A stretch of 8,271 nt of DNA, taken from positions 1-8,271 of the forward strand of contig JBKPDG010000001.1 of assembly GCA_046727755.1 (NCBI GenBank). The letters are read 5' to 3'. Position numbers and translations under genes: made by a program. This document shows positions 1-6,592 of this stretch, piece after piece. The DNA comes from JALZAA01 sp046727755 (GTDB lineage Bacteria; Actinomycetota; Acidimicrobiia; IMCC26256; JACDBD01). Each line of letters opens with the position of its first letter. Position 1 is the stretch's first letter. A model generated the notes under the pieces. It did no database searches. It was not told the origin of the DNA and was given only the letters and a program-made list of their open reading frames with translations.

Positions 1-453
1 AGCTCGTCCGGCGACCTCGTGCTCGTGCAGGACGCCGACCTCGAGTACGACCCCGAGGACTGGCCTCGATTGCTGGCGCCCGTGCTGAAGGGGCGCGCAC
101 GCGTCGTCTACGGGTCGCGGTTCACGGGAGAACGTCGCAACTTGCTGTTCCTGCACTGGGTGGGCAACAGGTTCCTGTCGCTCGTCACCAACGTGCTCTA
201 CAACAGCACGCTGTCCGACATGGAGACCTGCTACAAGCTGTTCGATCGTCGCGTCCTCGACGGCGTTCGACTGCGAGCCGATCGGTTCGATTTCGAGCCT
301 GAGTTCACTGCCAAGGTTCTCCGCCGTGGGATCCGCATCTACGAGGTGCCGATCTCGTACGCCGGCCGTGAGCCGAACGAAGGCAAGAAGATCACATGGT
401 ACGACGGCGTCATCGCGCTGTGGACGCTCGTGAAGTACCGGTTCGTCGACTAG
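1..453 (+). CDS. Polyprenyl-phosphate sugar transferase, DPM1-like GT2, C-terminal part (5' end outside window)
   Basis: The visible 150 residues are the C-terminal two thirds of a family 2 glycosyltransferase resembling dolichol-phosphate mannosyltransferase (DPM1/Ppm1). Such enzymes move a sugar from a nucleotide donor (GDP-mannose or UDP-glucose) to a polyprenyl phosphate on the inner face of the membrane. What is seen: the frame is open from base 1, so the start lies to the left. The metal-binding DAD motif sits in LVQDADLEYDP (visible residues 6-17), followed by VVYGSRF, the acceptor-loop region DMETCYKLF, and the family-typical tail GKKITWYDG near the end. No membrane segments follow, so it is the short soluble type rather than a GtrA- or Lnt-fused form. 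The TAG stop overlaps the GTG start of the next gene by one base, which implies translational coupling. The exact sugar cannot be told from the sequence. Family assignment is firm. Confidence 0.9.
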   Translation, partial: SSSGDLVLVQDADLEYDPEDWPRLLAPVLKGRARVVYGSRFTGERRNLLFLHWVGNRFLSLVTNVLYNSTLSDMETCYKLFDRRVLDGVRLRADRFDFEPEFTAKVLRRGIRIYEVPISYAGREPNEGKKITWYDGVIALWTLVKYRFVD

Positions 454-1355
454 TGCCCGCCGGCGAGACCGAGGCGGAGTGGGCCGCGGTCGTCATCAAC
501 TACGAGGCGGGCCCGGCCCTGCGCGAATGCGTCCGGTCGCTGCTCGAAGACACGAGCGCCGGTCACCCGCCCCACGTCGTCGTGGTGGACAACGGGTCGT
601 CCGACGGCTCGGCGGCGGACGTCGCGCGCTCGTTGCCAGTGGTGACAATGCTGCACCCCGGCGCGAACCTCGGCTACGCACGCGCCGCCAACCTCGGGAT
701 CGCCGCCACCGACGCGCCGGTGGTCGCCGTCTGCAACCCCGATCTCGAGGTAAGGGAAGGCGCGGCCGCCGCGTTGGTTCGGCGGCTGGGGTCGGAGGCC
801 GACCTCGGCGCCGTCGGCCCGATGATCCGAAACACGGACGGGACGATCTACCCGTCAGCACGGTCGGTTCCGCGGGTGCGGGACGCCATCGGGCACGGGC
901 TCCTCGGCCTCGTCTGGCGGACCAATCCGTTCACCCGGCGCTACCGGCAGCTGGATGCCGACCCGCGCCGTCCCCGCGACATCGACTGGGTCTCCGGTGC
1001 CGCAGTCTGGTTGCGGCGCGAGGCGCTGGCGACCGTCGGTGGATGGGACGAGCGGTACTTCATGTACGTCGAGGACGTCGACCTCTGCTGGCGGCTCCGA
1101 CAGCGGGGCTGGCGCGTGGCATACGAGCCGGACGCGGTCATCACTCACGTGCAAGGCGCGACGACGGCAAAGCACCCGTACCGCATGATCGCCGAGCACC
1201 ATCGGTCGCTCTACCGGTTCGCATCGAAGCGCTGGCGTGGGGCGCGTCGCCTCGCGTTGCCGCCGGCGGCGGCGTTCCTCGCGCTGCGGGCGGCGCTCGC
1301 CATGGCCGACCACGCCCTGCGCCGCCGACCAAGTCCGCCACAGGTGACCGGGTAA
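453..1355 (+). CDS. wbbL: WbbL-like GT2 rhamnosyltransferase
   Basis: This 300-aa family 2 glycosyltransferase resembles mycobacterial WbbL, which adds rhamnose from dTDP-rhamnose to decaprenyl-PP-GlcNAc to make the linker between peptidoglycan and arabinogalactan. Seen: a GT-A nucleotide-binding start (VVINYEAG, 13-20), VVVVDNGSSDGS (42-53), NLGYARAAN, the metal site NPD (95-97), the DGTIYPSAR segment (129-137), and GGWDERYFMYVEDVDLCWRL with the E207-D208 catalytic-base region. By recollection, the SAR...NP...YRQ stretch and the GG(W/F)DERYFMY(V/M)EDVDL block are close to M. tuberculosis WbbL1. The GTG start at 453 was chosen because it overlaps the upstream TAG; the open frame extends farther upstream, but only inside the preceding gene. 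No Shine-Dalgarno is visible, consistent with coupling. The basic C-terminus has a short Ala/Leu-rich stretch but no clear membrane span. GT2 membership is firm. Rhamnose specificity is inferred from similarity and from the manC/F420 neighbourhood. Confidence 0.85.
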   Translation: MPAGETEAEWAAVVINYEAGPALRECVRSLLEDTSAGHPPHVVVVDNGSSDGSAADVARSLPVVTMLHPGANLGYARAANLGIAATDAPVVAVCNPDLEVREGAAAALVRRLGSEADLGAVGPMIRNTDGTIYPSARSVPRVRDAIGHGLLGLVWRTNPFTRRYRQLDADPRRPRDIDWVSGAAVWLRREALATVGGWDERYFMYVEDVDLCWRLRQRGWRVAYEPDAVITHVQGATTAKHPYRMIAEHHRSLYRFASKRWRGARRLALPPAAAFLALRAALAMADHALRRRPSPPQVTG

Positions 1356-1377
1356 TCTCGATACCGCGGCGGCGGCG

Positions 1378-1402
1378 GCTTTGCCGACCGCCGACGCAAA
1401 GC
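1378..1402 (+). other. Inverted repeat in the gap before the His-rich gene
   Basis: The 76-nt gap between the wbbL-like gene and the next gene contains a perfect 7-bp inverted repeat, GCTTTGC / GCAAAGC, with an 11-nt loop. There is no T-run after it, so a classic terminator is not supported; it may be an RNA hairpin in the leader or a chance repeat. It overlaps the alternative upstream TTG start of the next gene (1381). Confidence 0.25.
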
Positions 1403-1421
1403 AGGAGCCTGCGACTGCGAC

Positions 1422-1428
1422 AGGGGAG
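1422..1428 (+). promoter_or_regulatory. Shine-Dalgarno deciding the TTG start at 1432
   Basis: AGGGGAG lies 3 nt before TTG 1432. The alternative in-frame TTG at 1381 has only GC repeats upstream. Starting at 1432 gives an N-terminus MPKSRNRY, a basic head just before the membrane segment, as expected for a type II membrane protein. The spacing is a little short but this is the better-supported start. Confidence 0.55.
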
Positions 1429-1431
1429 CAC

Positions 1432-2172
1432 TTGCCGAAGTCCCGTAACCGCTACGCCCGGGCGCAGGCCCGGGCTCGTTACCGTAAGCCCAGGCGCCGC
1501 GGGGGGTCGTTCGGCTGGAACATGGGGATCGCCCTCGTGGCGGTCGTCGGCATCGCCCTGCTCGTGTGGACGGTCGCCGGCCGGCGCGAGTCGGCGGAGG
1601 CCGCGCCCCGCGCCGGCAACCCGGCGACCGGGGAAGCCGGCGACCACTGGCACGCCTCGCTCGACGTGAACGTGTGCGGTCAGTGGCTCAACCCGGCGCC
1701 GGAGTTCGAGACCCGCGCCGACAGCTCCGAGATCCGGGTGGGTATCCACTCGCACGGCGACGGCCTGATCCACATCCACCCGTTCAACTCCTCCGAAAGC
1801 GGGGACGAAGCCACGCTGGGCCGATTCCTCGACTACGGCGGATGGTCGATGAGCTCGGACTCGCTCGACCTGTGGCCCGGCACCGACGGCGAGGCCCAGC
1901 AGGAGCAGAACGGCGACGAGTGCACGCAGCCCGACGGCACGAAGCAGAAGGGCTCACTGACCTGGTACGTGAACGGGAAGAAGCAGTCGGGCGACCCGTC
2001 CGACTACCAGCCCAAGGACCAGGACAAGATCGTCGTGGTGTTCGCACCCGCGGGCACGACGCTCGAGTCGCTGGAAGCGACCGCCGGACCTCCGCCCAAC
2101 CAGCAGGGACTGCAGGCGCCGGTCGACGAGACGCCGTTCACCGGGGCGCCCTCCGCACCACCCTCCTCGTGA
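1432..2172 (+). CDS. Membrane-anchored protein with HWH and HSHGDG-HIH motifs, function unknown
   Basis: This 246-aa protein is not one whose function I can name. Seen, in order: a very basic cytoplasmic head (1-25, Arg/Lys-rich), one membrane segment (about 29-50, WNMGIALVAVVGIALLVW), a short linker, then an outer domain. That domain carries HWH (72-74), Cys82, the histidine cluster GIHSHGDGLIHIHP (104-117), a YGGWSMSSDSLDLW block (135-148), Cys164, and a C-terminal stretch TWYVNGKKQSGDPSDYQPKD leading into the hydrophobic strand KIVVVFAPAG. It ends in a Pro-rich tail. The six histidines could bind a metal, and Cys82/Cys164 could form a disulfide outside the membrane; both are inferences. 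I recall uncharacterised actinobacterial homologues with the same GIHTHGDG-HIHPF pattern. The gene lies between two sugar-handling genes, and its TGA overlaps the next GTG by 4 nt, so a role in envelope assembly is plausible but unproven. The start is TTG, chosen from the Shine-Dalgarno. Confidence 0.8.
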   Translation: MPKSRNRYARAQARARYRKPRRRGGSFGWNMGIALVAVVGIALLVWTVAGRRESAEAAPRAGNPATGEAGDHWHASLDVNVCGQWLNPAPEFETRADSSEIRVGIHSHGDGLIHIHPFNSSESGDEATLGRFLDYGGWSMSSDSLDLWPGTDGEAQQEQNGDECTQPDGTKQKGSLTWYVNGKKQSGDPSDYQPKDQDKIVVVFAPAGTTLESLEATAGPPPNQQGLQAPVDETPFTGAPSAPPSS

Positions 2173-3272
2173 GAGCCATCGTCCTCGTGGGCGGCGAGGG
2201 CACCCGGCTCCGCCCCCTCACCTACACGACCCCGAAGCCGCTCCTGCCGATCGCCAACCAGCCGTTCCTCGAGCGGCAGCTGACCTGGCTCGACCGGCAC
2301 GGCATCGAGGAGGTCGTCCTCTCGCTCGGGTATCTGCCGGACGCGTTCGTGGCGCGGTTTCCCGACGACAGCTTCGGCGGCCTCAAGCTTCGGTACGCCG
2401 TCGAGGGCGAACCGCTCGGCACCGCGGGTGGCATCCGCTACGCCGCCGAGGTCGCGGGTATCGACGAGCGCTTTGTCGTCTGCAACGGCGACGTGCTGAC
2501 GACGCTCGATCTCACCGAGATGGTCCGGTTCCACGACGCGCGCGGCGGTGAGGCGACCATCCACCTCTGCCGCGTCGACGATCCGTCCGCGTTCGGTGTG
2601 GTGCCGACGCGGTCGAACGGCGAAGTGATGGCGTTCGTGGAGAAGCCACCGCCGGGTCGCGTGCCCAGCCACTGGATCAACGCCGGCACGTACGTGCTCG
2701 AACCGTCCGTGCTGGACCGCGTCCCGACGCGCTTGACCGTCTCGGTCGAACGCGAGACGTTTCCCCGCATGCTGGACAGGGCCGGCCGATTGTTCGCGCT
2801 GCAGAGCGACGCCTACTGGATCGACATAGGAACGCCCCAGAAGTACCTCGAGGCTCACGCCGACGTGCTCGCGGGCGCGCTCGGCGCGCCGCCCGCTCCC
2901 GGCGCGGTCGAGACGGCGCCCGGCGTATGGCAGCAGGGAACGGCCTCGATCGCGGCCGACGCCCGCGTCGAGGCCCCGGTGCTACTCGGCCCTGGGGCGC
3001 GCGTCGCCGCCGGAGCGCGGGTGAGCGAGGCCGTGCTCGGCCCGTCGTGCTGCGTCGACGCGGGCGGCTCCGTGGTGCGGTCGGTGATGCTCGAGGGAGC
3101 GTGCGTTGCGAACGAGGCGTCGGCATTGGATGCGGTGATCGGCCCGGAGGCGACGCTCGAGCGCGGGGCCGTCGCCGCCGGGGGCACGATGATCGGCGCG
3201 TCGACGGTGGTCGCAGCCGGATCGAGGCTTTCCGGCGCCCGCGTGCCGGTACAGGTCCCGACGACCCGGTGA
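2169..3272 (+). CDS. Sugar-1-phosphate nucleotidyltransferase, mannose-1-phosphate guanylyltransferase type
   Basis: This 367-aa enzyme joins a sugar-1-phosphate to an NTP to give a nucleotide sugar; GDP-mannose is the most likely product. Seen: the nucleotide-binding signature GGEGTRLRPLT...TPKPLLPI (8-28), the metal/catalytic site NGD (106-108), VEKPP (around 157-161, with E158 and K159), NAGTYVL (171-177), and the WIDIGTP block (217-223). From about residue 250 to the end there are imperfect hexapeptide repeats (for example ARVEAPVLLGPGARVAAGAR), a left-handed beta-helix tail as in MPG1/GMPP-type and GlmU-like enzymes. The GTG start at 2169 overlaps the upstream TGA by 4 nt (GTGA), and its own TGA overlaps the next GTG the same way. 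By recollection, manC (Rv3264c) sits next to wbbL1 and faces fbiAB in M. tuberculosis, which supports the mannose assignment. A glucose-1-phosphate thymidylyl- or uridylyltransferase remains possible. Confidence 0.85.
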   Translation: MRAIVLVGGEGTRLRPLTYTTPKPLLPIANQPFLERQLTWLDRHGIEEVVLSLGYLPDAFVARFPDDSFGGLKLRYAVEGEPLGTAGGIRYAAEVAGIDERFVVCNGDVLTTLDLTEMVRFHDARGGEATIHLCRVDDPSAFGVVPTRSNGEVMAFVEKPPPGRVPSHWINAGTYVLEPSVLDRVPTRLTVSVERETFPRMLDRAGRLFALQSDAYWIDIGTPQKYLEAHADVLAGALGAPPAPGAVETAPGVWQQGTASIAADARVEAPVLLGPGARVAAGARVSEAVLGPSCCVDAGGSVVRSVMLEGACVANEASALDAVIGPEATLERGAVAAGGTMIGASTVVAAGSRLSGARVPVQVPTTR

Positions 3273-4225
3273 GGGCGCTGGTCACCGGCGGGGCCGGGTT
3301 CATCGGGTCCACCCTCGTGGATCGGCTGCTCGCCGAGGATTGGGAGGTCGACGCGGTCGACGACCTCTCCACCGGCACGCTCGCCAATCTGAGTGAGGCG
3401 CGGACGCGTCGCGATCACCGCTTCACGTTCCACCGTCTCGACATCCGCCGGCCGGACGTCAGCGACCTGATCATCCGCCGCCGGCCCGACACGATCTTCC
3501 ACCTCGCGGCCCAGGCCTCCGTGCGCGAGTCCGTCGCCCACCCGACGCTCGACGCCGAGATCAACATCCAGGGCTCGCTCAACGTCTTCGAGGGCGCCGT
3601 CGAAGCGGGTGTCCGCAAGATCGTGTTCGCCGGCTCGGGCGGAACGCTCTACGGCGTGCCCGAAGAGGTGCCCGTCGGCGAGGACCACCGTCAGGCGCCG
3701 GGCTCGCCGTACGGCGTGTCGAAGAAGGCCGTCGGCGACTATCTGCACTACTACCGGGCGGTACAGGGGATCGAGTACACGGTTCTCGCGCTGGCGAATG
3801 TGTACGGCCCGCGCCAGGACCCGCACGGCGAGGCAGGCGTGATCGCGATCTTCGCCGGGCAGCTGCTCGAGCCGATGCGCCCGACGATCTTCGGCGACGG
3901 CGAGCAGACGCGCGACTTCGTCTACGTCGACGACGTCGTCGATGCGTTCGTCCGCGCCGCCGACCGCGGTGACGGCCTCCTCCTGAACATCGGCACCGGC
4001 GTCGAGACCGCCGTCCAGAACCTGTTCGACACGATGGCTCGGCTGGTCGGCTTCGATGAGCCGGCGCGCTACGCGATGCCGCGCCCGGGCGAGCTGCAGC
4101 GCTCGGCGCTCGATCCCGCGCGCGCCGCCAACCATCTCGGATGGAAGCCGTGGACGGCACTCGAAGACGGGCTTCGTCGCACGATCTCCTGGTTCCGCGC
4201 CGTCCCCGTCGGATCGCGGCGGTAG
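3269..4225 (+). CDS. NAD-dependent sugar epimerase/dehydratase, GalE-like
   Basis: This 318-aa extended short-chain dehydrogenase acts on nucleotide sugars through an NAD-linked 4-keto intermediate. Seen: the Rossmann loop TGGAGFIG (6-13), the acidic NAD-selecting pair DD (31-32) in VDDLSTG, HLAAQASVRESV (78-89), the active-site segment SGGT (123-126), the catalytic YGVSK (Y148, K152), ANVYGPRQDP, the substrate-binding block FGDGEQTRDFVYVDDVV, and NIGTG. Length is normal for UDP-glucose 4-epimerase and its relatives. The GTG start gives a 4-nt GTGA overlap with the upstream gene, so the two are probably made together. The product might be a UDP-galactose- or GDP/dTDP-linked sugar for the envelope glycans; the substrate cannot be read from sequence. 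It is the last gene of this operon and ends 25 nt from the oppositely oriented F420 block. Confidence 0.9.
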   Translation: MRALVTGGAGFIGSTLVDRLLAEDWEVDAVDDLSTGTLANLSEARTRRDHRFTFHRLDIRRPDVSDLIIRRRPDTIFHLAAQASVRESVAHPTLDAEINIQGSLNVFEGAVEAGVRKIVFAGSGGTLYGVPEEVPVGEDHRQAPGSPYGVSKKAVGDYLHYYRAVQGIEYTVLALANVYGPRQDPHGEAGVIAIFAGQLLEPMRPTIFGDGEQTRDFVYVDDVVDAFVRAADRGDGLLLNIGTGVETAVQNLFDTMARLVGFDEPARYAMPRPGELQRSALDPARAANHLGWKPWTALEDGLRRTISWFRAVPVGSRR

Positions 4226-4250
4226 CGCGGCATGACGCGGGTCTGCGCCG

Positions 4251-4862
4251 TCAGCCGAAGGTGCGGAGCTCGTCGAGGGGGACCGGCGGACGCGACGGAG
4301 CGGTGTACGTGGGGTCGCGCCGGCCGACGAGCACCAGCGCGTGCGGGAGCCACTCGGCTGGGAGCGCGAGCGCGTCACGTGCCTCGGCGGGGCAGAAGAT
4401 CGGCGCCGCGACCCAGCACGACGCCAGGTCGGCGTCGGTCGCAGCCAGCATGAGGTTCTCCACCGCGGCGCCGAGGGACAGCAGCGCCATGCCCCACTCG
4501 GCGAGCTGCCGGGGCTCGTCCGGGTAACGATCGAGCCCCTCCCACGTGAGGCACCCGAGGACGAGCGCCGGCGCGCCCGTCAACTTTCGATGTGACGCGT
4601 CGACGAGCTCCTCGACGCGTGCGGGGAGGACGCCGTCGCCCGCCAGGTCCCGCCGCCACCGTTCGCCCATGCCGCGCGCGAGCGCGTGCTTGCGGTCGGG
4701 CTCCTCGACGATGACCCAGCGCCAGGGGCGCGAGTGGTGCGGCGCCGGCGCGAGGCACGCAGCTTCGACGATCCGGTCGAGCTCGGCGCGGGGGACGGCG
4801 TCGGGGAGGAACGCCCGGATCGACCGCCGCGCTTCGATGAACGCCGGGACGCCACTCGTCAT
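4251..4862 (-). CDS. FMN nitroreductase-fold protein, FbiB C-terminal-domain type (likely dehydro-F420-0 reductase)
   Basis: This 203-aa protein corresponds to the C-terminal half of mycobacterial FbiB. In FbiB that domain binds FMN and reduces dehydro-F420-0 to F420-0 (known from the mycobacterial enzyme). Seen: the FMN-binding start ARRSIRAF (11-18), then APAPHHSRPWRWV (38-50), a signature I recall almost unchanged in FbiB, where APAPHHTRP occurs. A middle segment LSLGAAVENLMLAA and ASCWVAAPIF follow, then the C-terminal strand LVLVGRRDP. The ATG at 4862 overlaps the TGA of cofE in TGATG, so it is translationally coupled and expected to work with CofE. The frame stays open upstream into cofE, but that part is a shadow of cofE. 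The short C-terminus ends normally. A general nitroreductase acting on another substrate is possible, but the APAPHH motif and the gene position favour F420 maturation. Confidence 0.85.
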   Translation of the reverse strand: MTSGVPAFIEARRSIRAFLPDAVPRAELDRIVEAACLAPAPHHSRPWRWVIVEEPDRKHALARGMGERWRRDLAGDGVLPARVEELVDASHRKLTGAPALVLGCLTWEGLDRYPDEPRQLAEWGMALLSLGAAVENLMLAATDADLASCWVAAPIFCPAEARDALALPAEWLPHALVLVGRRDPTYTAPSRPPVPLDELRTFG

Positions 4863-5572
4863 CAGCGGAACAGGTCCTCCGCCGGTGGACGGACGAGCTC
4901 GCGGGCCGACCCCTCGCGGAACCACGCGGGCTCGAGGCCGCGGACGACCGCCGCCGGGACCTGCGCCGCCTTGCCCTTCACCAGCTCGGCGGCGCCGGCG
5001 ATCTCGTCGGCGAGCGCGATCTCGGTCACCTGGAGCTCGCGGCCGTGGGCATCCGATTGTCCGCGCAGGTCGACCACGGCGGCGAGACCGGAGACGCCGA
5101 TGGCGACGTCGGTGAGCCCGACGCGCCAGGCACGCCCGAAGGTGTCGGAGACGATCACGACCACGTCGACGTCGGCGTGCGCACGGATCCCGTCCCGGAT
5201 GCGCCGGGCCGACCGGTCGGCGTCGACCGGAAGCAACGCGGCGTGGCCGTCGGTGATGTTCGACAGGTCGACGCCCGCGTTCGCGCACACGAACCCGTGC
5301 TGGGTCTCGCTGATGACGAGCTCGTCTCGGCGCCGGAGCACGCGCACCGATTCGGACTCGATCAACGCACGGCGCGCCGCGGGGTCGGAGGTATCGAGTG
5401 GCACGACCCGGCCTTCGGCCTTCGAGACCACCTTCTGCGTGACGACGACGCAATCGCGCGGTTCAAACGGGGTGTCCTGCGCCAGAGCGGCGGCGACGAG
5501 CAGCTCGGCGAGGACGTCACCCCGTCCGACCTCGGGCACACCCTCGATGGGGAAGACCGTCAGCGCCGGCAT
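4862..5572 (-). CDS. cofE: Coenzyme F420-0:L-glutamate ligase
   Basis: This 236-aa enzyme adds glutamates through gamma links to F420-0 using GTP and divalent metal, giving F420-2 and longer tails. Seen: the N-terminal strand LTVFPIEGVPEV (4-15), the GTP-binding TQKVVSKAEG (45-54), ETQHGFVCANAGVDLSN (89-105) with metal-ligand acidic residues, and SDTFGRAWRVGLTDVAIG (142-159). It ends with ELVRPPAEDLFR. In mycobacterial FbiB the same sequence is, by recollection, the linker that leads into the fused reductase domain; here a TGA follows directly. Length matches stand-alone archaeal CofE. The ATG at 5572 abuts the TGA of cofD with no gap, so cofD-cofE-reductase form one unit. Confidence 0.95.
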   Translation of the reverse strand: MPALTVFPIEGVPEVGRGDVLAELLVAAALAQDTPFEPRDCVVVTQKVVSKAEGRVVPLDTSDPAARRALIESESVRVLRRRDELVISETQHGFVCANAGVDLSNITDGHAALLPVDADRSARRIRDGIRAHADVDVVVIVSDTFGRAWRVGLTDVAIGVSGLAAVVDLRGQSDAHGRELQVTEIALADEIAGAAELVKGKAAQVPAAVVRGLEPAWFREGSARELVRPPAEDLFR

Positions 5573-6511
5573 TCAGGCAACGGCGTCGAGCGTGTTCCGC
5601 GCCAAGGCGGCGGCGACGCGCGCATCGCGCATCAGGGTGTCGGTGACCACTGCGTGCACCCCGAGCGCCTCGACCTCGGGCGCCCGGCCGGTGTCACCGC
5701 CGTCGATGACGAGCGCCGAGCAGAAATCACGGTACGCGCGCGCGACACCGACGCACGACACCTCCATCCCGAGCGGACCCATGAGCCGGTCGGCGGGCCC
5801 CTTCACCGGCGCGCCGGCGATGATCGGGCTGACGCCGACCACGCGGTCACGCCGTCGCCGCAGCGCGTCACGCACCCCGGGGACGGCGAGGATCGGCCCG
5901 ATCGAGATCACGGGGTTGCTCGGACAGACGACGATCGTGTCGGCCGCTTCGAGCGCTTCGAGGACACCGGGGGCGGCGGTGGCACGATCGACGCCGTCGA
6001 AGCGCACGGCGACGACCGGCGGCTCGGCGCGCTCGCGCACAAACCATTCCTGCATGTGCAGCTCCGCCACCGAGCCCGCATCGGTGCGCGCGTCGATGCG
6101 GGTCGAAACGGGATCGTCGCTCATCGGCAGGATCCGGGACCGCACGTCCCATGCCGTCGCGACCGCGGCCGCGATCGTCGACAGCGACGCGCCCGCCCGG
6201 AGCCGCTCGGTCCGGTACAGGTGTGTCGCGATGTCTCGGTCGCCGAGGCGGAACCACGTCGCCGGCCCGTACCGCTGCAGCGCGTCGATCGCCGCGAACG
6301 TCTCCCCGGCGAGTCCCCATCCGGTGTCCGGGTTCTCGGTGCCGGCCAGCGTGTACGTGACGGTGTCGAGGTCGGGGCAAACGAGCAAACCGTGGAACCA
6401 GTCATCGTCGCCCGTGTTCACGATCACCGTGATGTCGTCGGGCGGGACGACCTGCACCAGCCCCCGGAGGAACCGGGCGGCCCCCACGCCACCTGCGAGC
6501 GCCGCCAGCAC
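5573..6511 (-). CDS. cofD: 2-phospho-L-lactate (or phosphoenolpyruvate) transferase of F420 synthesis
   Basis: This 312-aa enzyme (FbiA in actinobacteria) transfers the phospholactyl or enolpyruvyl phosphate group from its guanylyl-linked donor to the deazaflavin Fo, giving F420-0 or dehydro-F420-0. Seen: the nucleotide-binding start LAGGVGAARFLRGL (5-18), VNTGDDD (31-37), CPDLDTV (45-51), LGDRD (89-93), PMSDDPVST (129-137), and CPSNPVISIGPIL (196-208). All are hallmark CofD segments, and the length is normal. The start is GTG 6511, the only in-frame start that keeps the GGVGAAR motif; there is no Shine-Dalgarno, and a -10-like hexamer lies 7 nt upstream, so the message may be leaderless. The partner enzymes that make Fo (FbiC) and the donor (CofC/FbiD) are not in the window. 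Confidence 0.95.
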   Translation of the reverse strand: MLAALAGGVGAARFLRGLVQVVPPDDITVIVNTGDDDWFHGLLVCPDLDTVTYTLAGTENPDTGWGLAGETFAAIDALQRYGPATWFRLGDRDIATHLYRTERLRAGASLSTIAAAVATAWDVRSRILPMSDDPVSTRIDARTDAGSVAELHMQEWFVRERAEPPVVAVRFDGVDRATAAPGVLEALEAADTIVVCPSNPVISIGPILAVPGVRDALRRRRDRVVGVSPIIAGAPVKGPADRLMGPLGMEVSCVGVARAYRDFCSALVIDGGDTGRAPEVEALGVHAVVTDTLMRDARVAAALARNTLDAVA

Positions 6512-6518
6512 GCTTGCG

Positions 6519-6524
6519 AATGTA
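6519..6524 (-). promoter_or_regulatory. Possible -10 element for leaderless cofD transcription
   Basis: TACATT on the - strand ends 7 nt before the cofD GTG, placing the expected transcript start at or beside the GTG itself. No convincing -35 is present: the -35 position falls inside the palindrome 6539-6570. Leaderless genes are common in actinobacteria, and the lack of any Shine-Dalgarno before cofD fits. This is inferred from a single hexamer. Confidence 0.35.
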
Positions 6525-6538
6525 GTGGTCCCGACGCG

Positions 6539-6570
6539 CGAGACCGCCCCCGCATGCGGGGGCGGTCTCG
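6539..6570 (-). terminator. Perfect 32-bp palindrome, probable hairpin terminator of the 126-aa gene
   Basis: The two 16-base arms, CGAGACCGCCCCCGCA and its exact complement, meet without a spacer. As RNA this makes a very GC-rich stem of about 14 bp closed by a small loop. It starts 22 nt after the stop of the 126-aa gene and ends before the cofD start. No T-run follows on either strand; U-less hairpin terminators are often reported in high-GC actinobacteria. Because the sequence is a perfect two-fold palindrome, a protein-binding site is the alternative. Confidence 0.6.
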
Positions 6571-6592
6571 ACGGGGGGACTCTGCGTGCCGG

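Noticed and set aside
1353..1358. TAATCT as a -10 box for the His-rich gene
   Set aside because: It overlaps the stop codon of the previous gene and no -35-like hexamer is found at the right distance; a chance match is likely.
1381..1431. Upstream TTG start of the His-rich gene
   Set aside because: No Shine-Dalgarno before it, and it lies in a GC repeat and hairpin; TTG 1432 has AGGGGAG just upstream.
4226..4250. Possible bidirectional terminator between the convergent epimerase and reductase genes
   Set aside because: The 25-nt gap has only short GC-rich partial repeats; no stem of more than about 5 bp and no T-run.
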